From: Acidobacteriota bacterium
GTDB lineage: Bacteria; Acidobacteriota; Terriglobia; Terriglobales; Acidobacteriaceae
Assembly (NCBI GenBank): GCA_021836865.1
Contig: JAKBHH010000005.1
Coordinates: 1 to 64,000, forward strand
Length of the DNA: 64,000 bases
Direction: 5' to 3'
The position numbers were made by a program, and so were the translations under genes. Under the pieces are notes generated by a model. It had not been told where the DNA came from, did no database searches, and worked only from the letters and a program-made list of their open reading frames with translations. Positions 63,816 through 64,000 of the stretch are shown here, piece after piece. Within the stretch, counting starts at the first letter, position 1. Every line of letters starts with the position of its first letter.

Positions 63816-64000
63816 TCAATGCGCCATGATCGGCAGACCGCGATCCTCAATCAGCGGCTTCGTCACAGGTACATCTCCCTTCACATAGGCAATCTTGCCC
63901 GCGTTGACTTCATCCTGCGCAATGCGGCACACCTTGTTCGAAGGGCTATGGACGAGCGCGGCAGAACCGCTCTGCAGTTGGCGGGCGCGTCGCGCCGCCA
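63816..64000 (-). CDS. rpoZ: RNA polymerase omega subunit, C-terminal part (runs off the window)
   Basis: A minus-strand frame open from the window edge to TGA 63816-63818 encodes 'AARRARQLQSGS', then 'NKVCRIAQDEVNAGKIAY' and a short tail 'DRGLPIMAH'. The 'ARRARQL' block and the 'IAQDEVNAGKI' block are the core of RpoZ as found in Acidobacteria and Deltaproteobacteria. The N-terminal start lies outside the window. The order rpoZ-coaBC is common in bacteria, which supports the call. About 77 bp separate it from coaBC. Confidence 0.85.
   Translation of the reverse strand, partial: AARRARQLQSGSAALVHSPSNKVCRIAQDEVNAGKIAYVKGDVPVTKPLIEDRGLPIMAH

Noticed and set aside
1-64000. tRNA genes, rRNA genes and CRISPR arrays
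   Set aside because: Intergenic regions were scanned by eye and no cloverleaf, rRNA core or regularly spaced repeat was seen; a tRNA missed by eye remains possible.

Overview
The window looks like a chromosomal segment of a high-GC, diderm soil bacterium, most likely an Acidobacteriota (Terriglobia-type) relative. The grounds are lipid A genes (lpxD, an lpxL-type acyltransferase), a fused homocysteine methyltransferase/methylene-THF reductase, a bacillithiol-type deacetylase, many Tat-exported sugar enzymes, SpoIIE phosphatases with 7TM sensor halves, and large secreted Ig-repeat proteins. This assignment is inference; no rRNA or tRNA gene was seen.

Region 1 (1-18.6 kb) is an exopolysaccharide/LPS island with mobile-element debris. 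On the minus strand, in transcription order, lie a Wzz/GumC chain-length protein, a broken first flippase, an intact Wzx flippase, a GT4 glycosyltransferase, a Wzy-type polymerase, two more glycosyltransferases, an FkbM methyltransferase, a GT4 and an NAD-dependent epimerase. The middle of the island is visibly AT-richer than the rest. It is bounded by transposase remnants (1-367) and by an IS4-type transposase fused head-on to an IS3 fragment (12.5-14.1 kb). Next come the heptose genes hddA, hddC and gmhA, which make GDP-D-glycero-alpha-D-manno-heptose intermediates, and a 1397-bp IS3 element with recognisable terminal repeats but a stop codon inside orfB.

Region 2 (18.6-29.3 kb) is a sugar-acid catabolic locus. 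Minus strand: a Tat-exported UxuA-like dehydratase, an MFS transporter, an HpaI-type aldolase and tartronate semialdehyde reductase. Plus strand: glucarate dehydratase and galactarate dehydratase. The parts fit glucarate/galactarate to 5-keto-4-deoxyglucarate to pyruvate plus tartronate semialdehyde to glycerate. A LarA-like putative nickel-pincer epimerase and a Tat Gfo/Idh/MocA oxidoreductase follow.

Region 3 (29.3-47.8 kb) holds two MacB-type permeases without an ATPase, pstS-phoR-phoB, an aquaporin, a half-size TauE/SafE protein, a lipoprotein coupled to bshB1, the methionine/folate fusion with xseB, an aldo/keto reductase, a MobB-like P-loop protein, lpxD, an lpxL homologue, a SYLF protein, a LuxR-type regulator with a degenerate receiver, and dcd.

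Region 4 (47.8-64 kb) has an HU-type gene overlapping a membrane SpoIIE phosphatase, a large secreted Ig-repeat protein, a second paralogous SpoIIE phosphatase on the opposite strand, an esterase, priA, a polyphosphate-glucokinase-type ROK kinase, a family 4 uracil-DNA glycosylase, coaBC and the 3' part of rpoZ. The most interesting points are the paired phosphatases around the Ig-repeat protein, the LarA-like enzyme in the sugar-acid locus, the pseudo-receiver regulator and the remodelled polysaccharide island.
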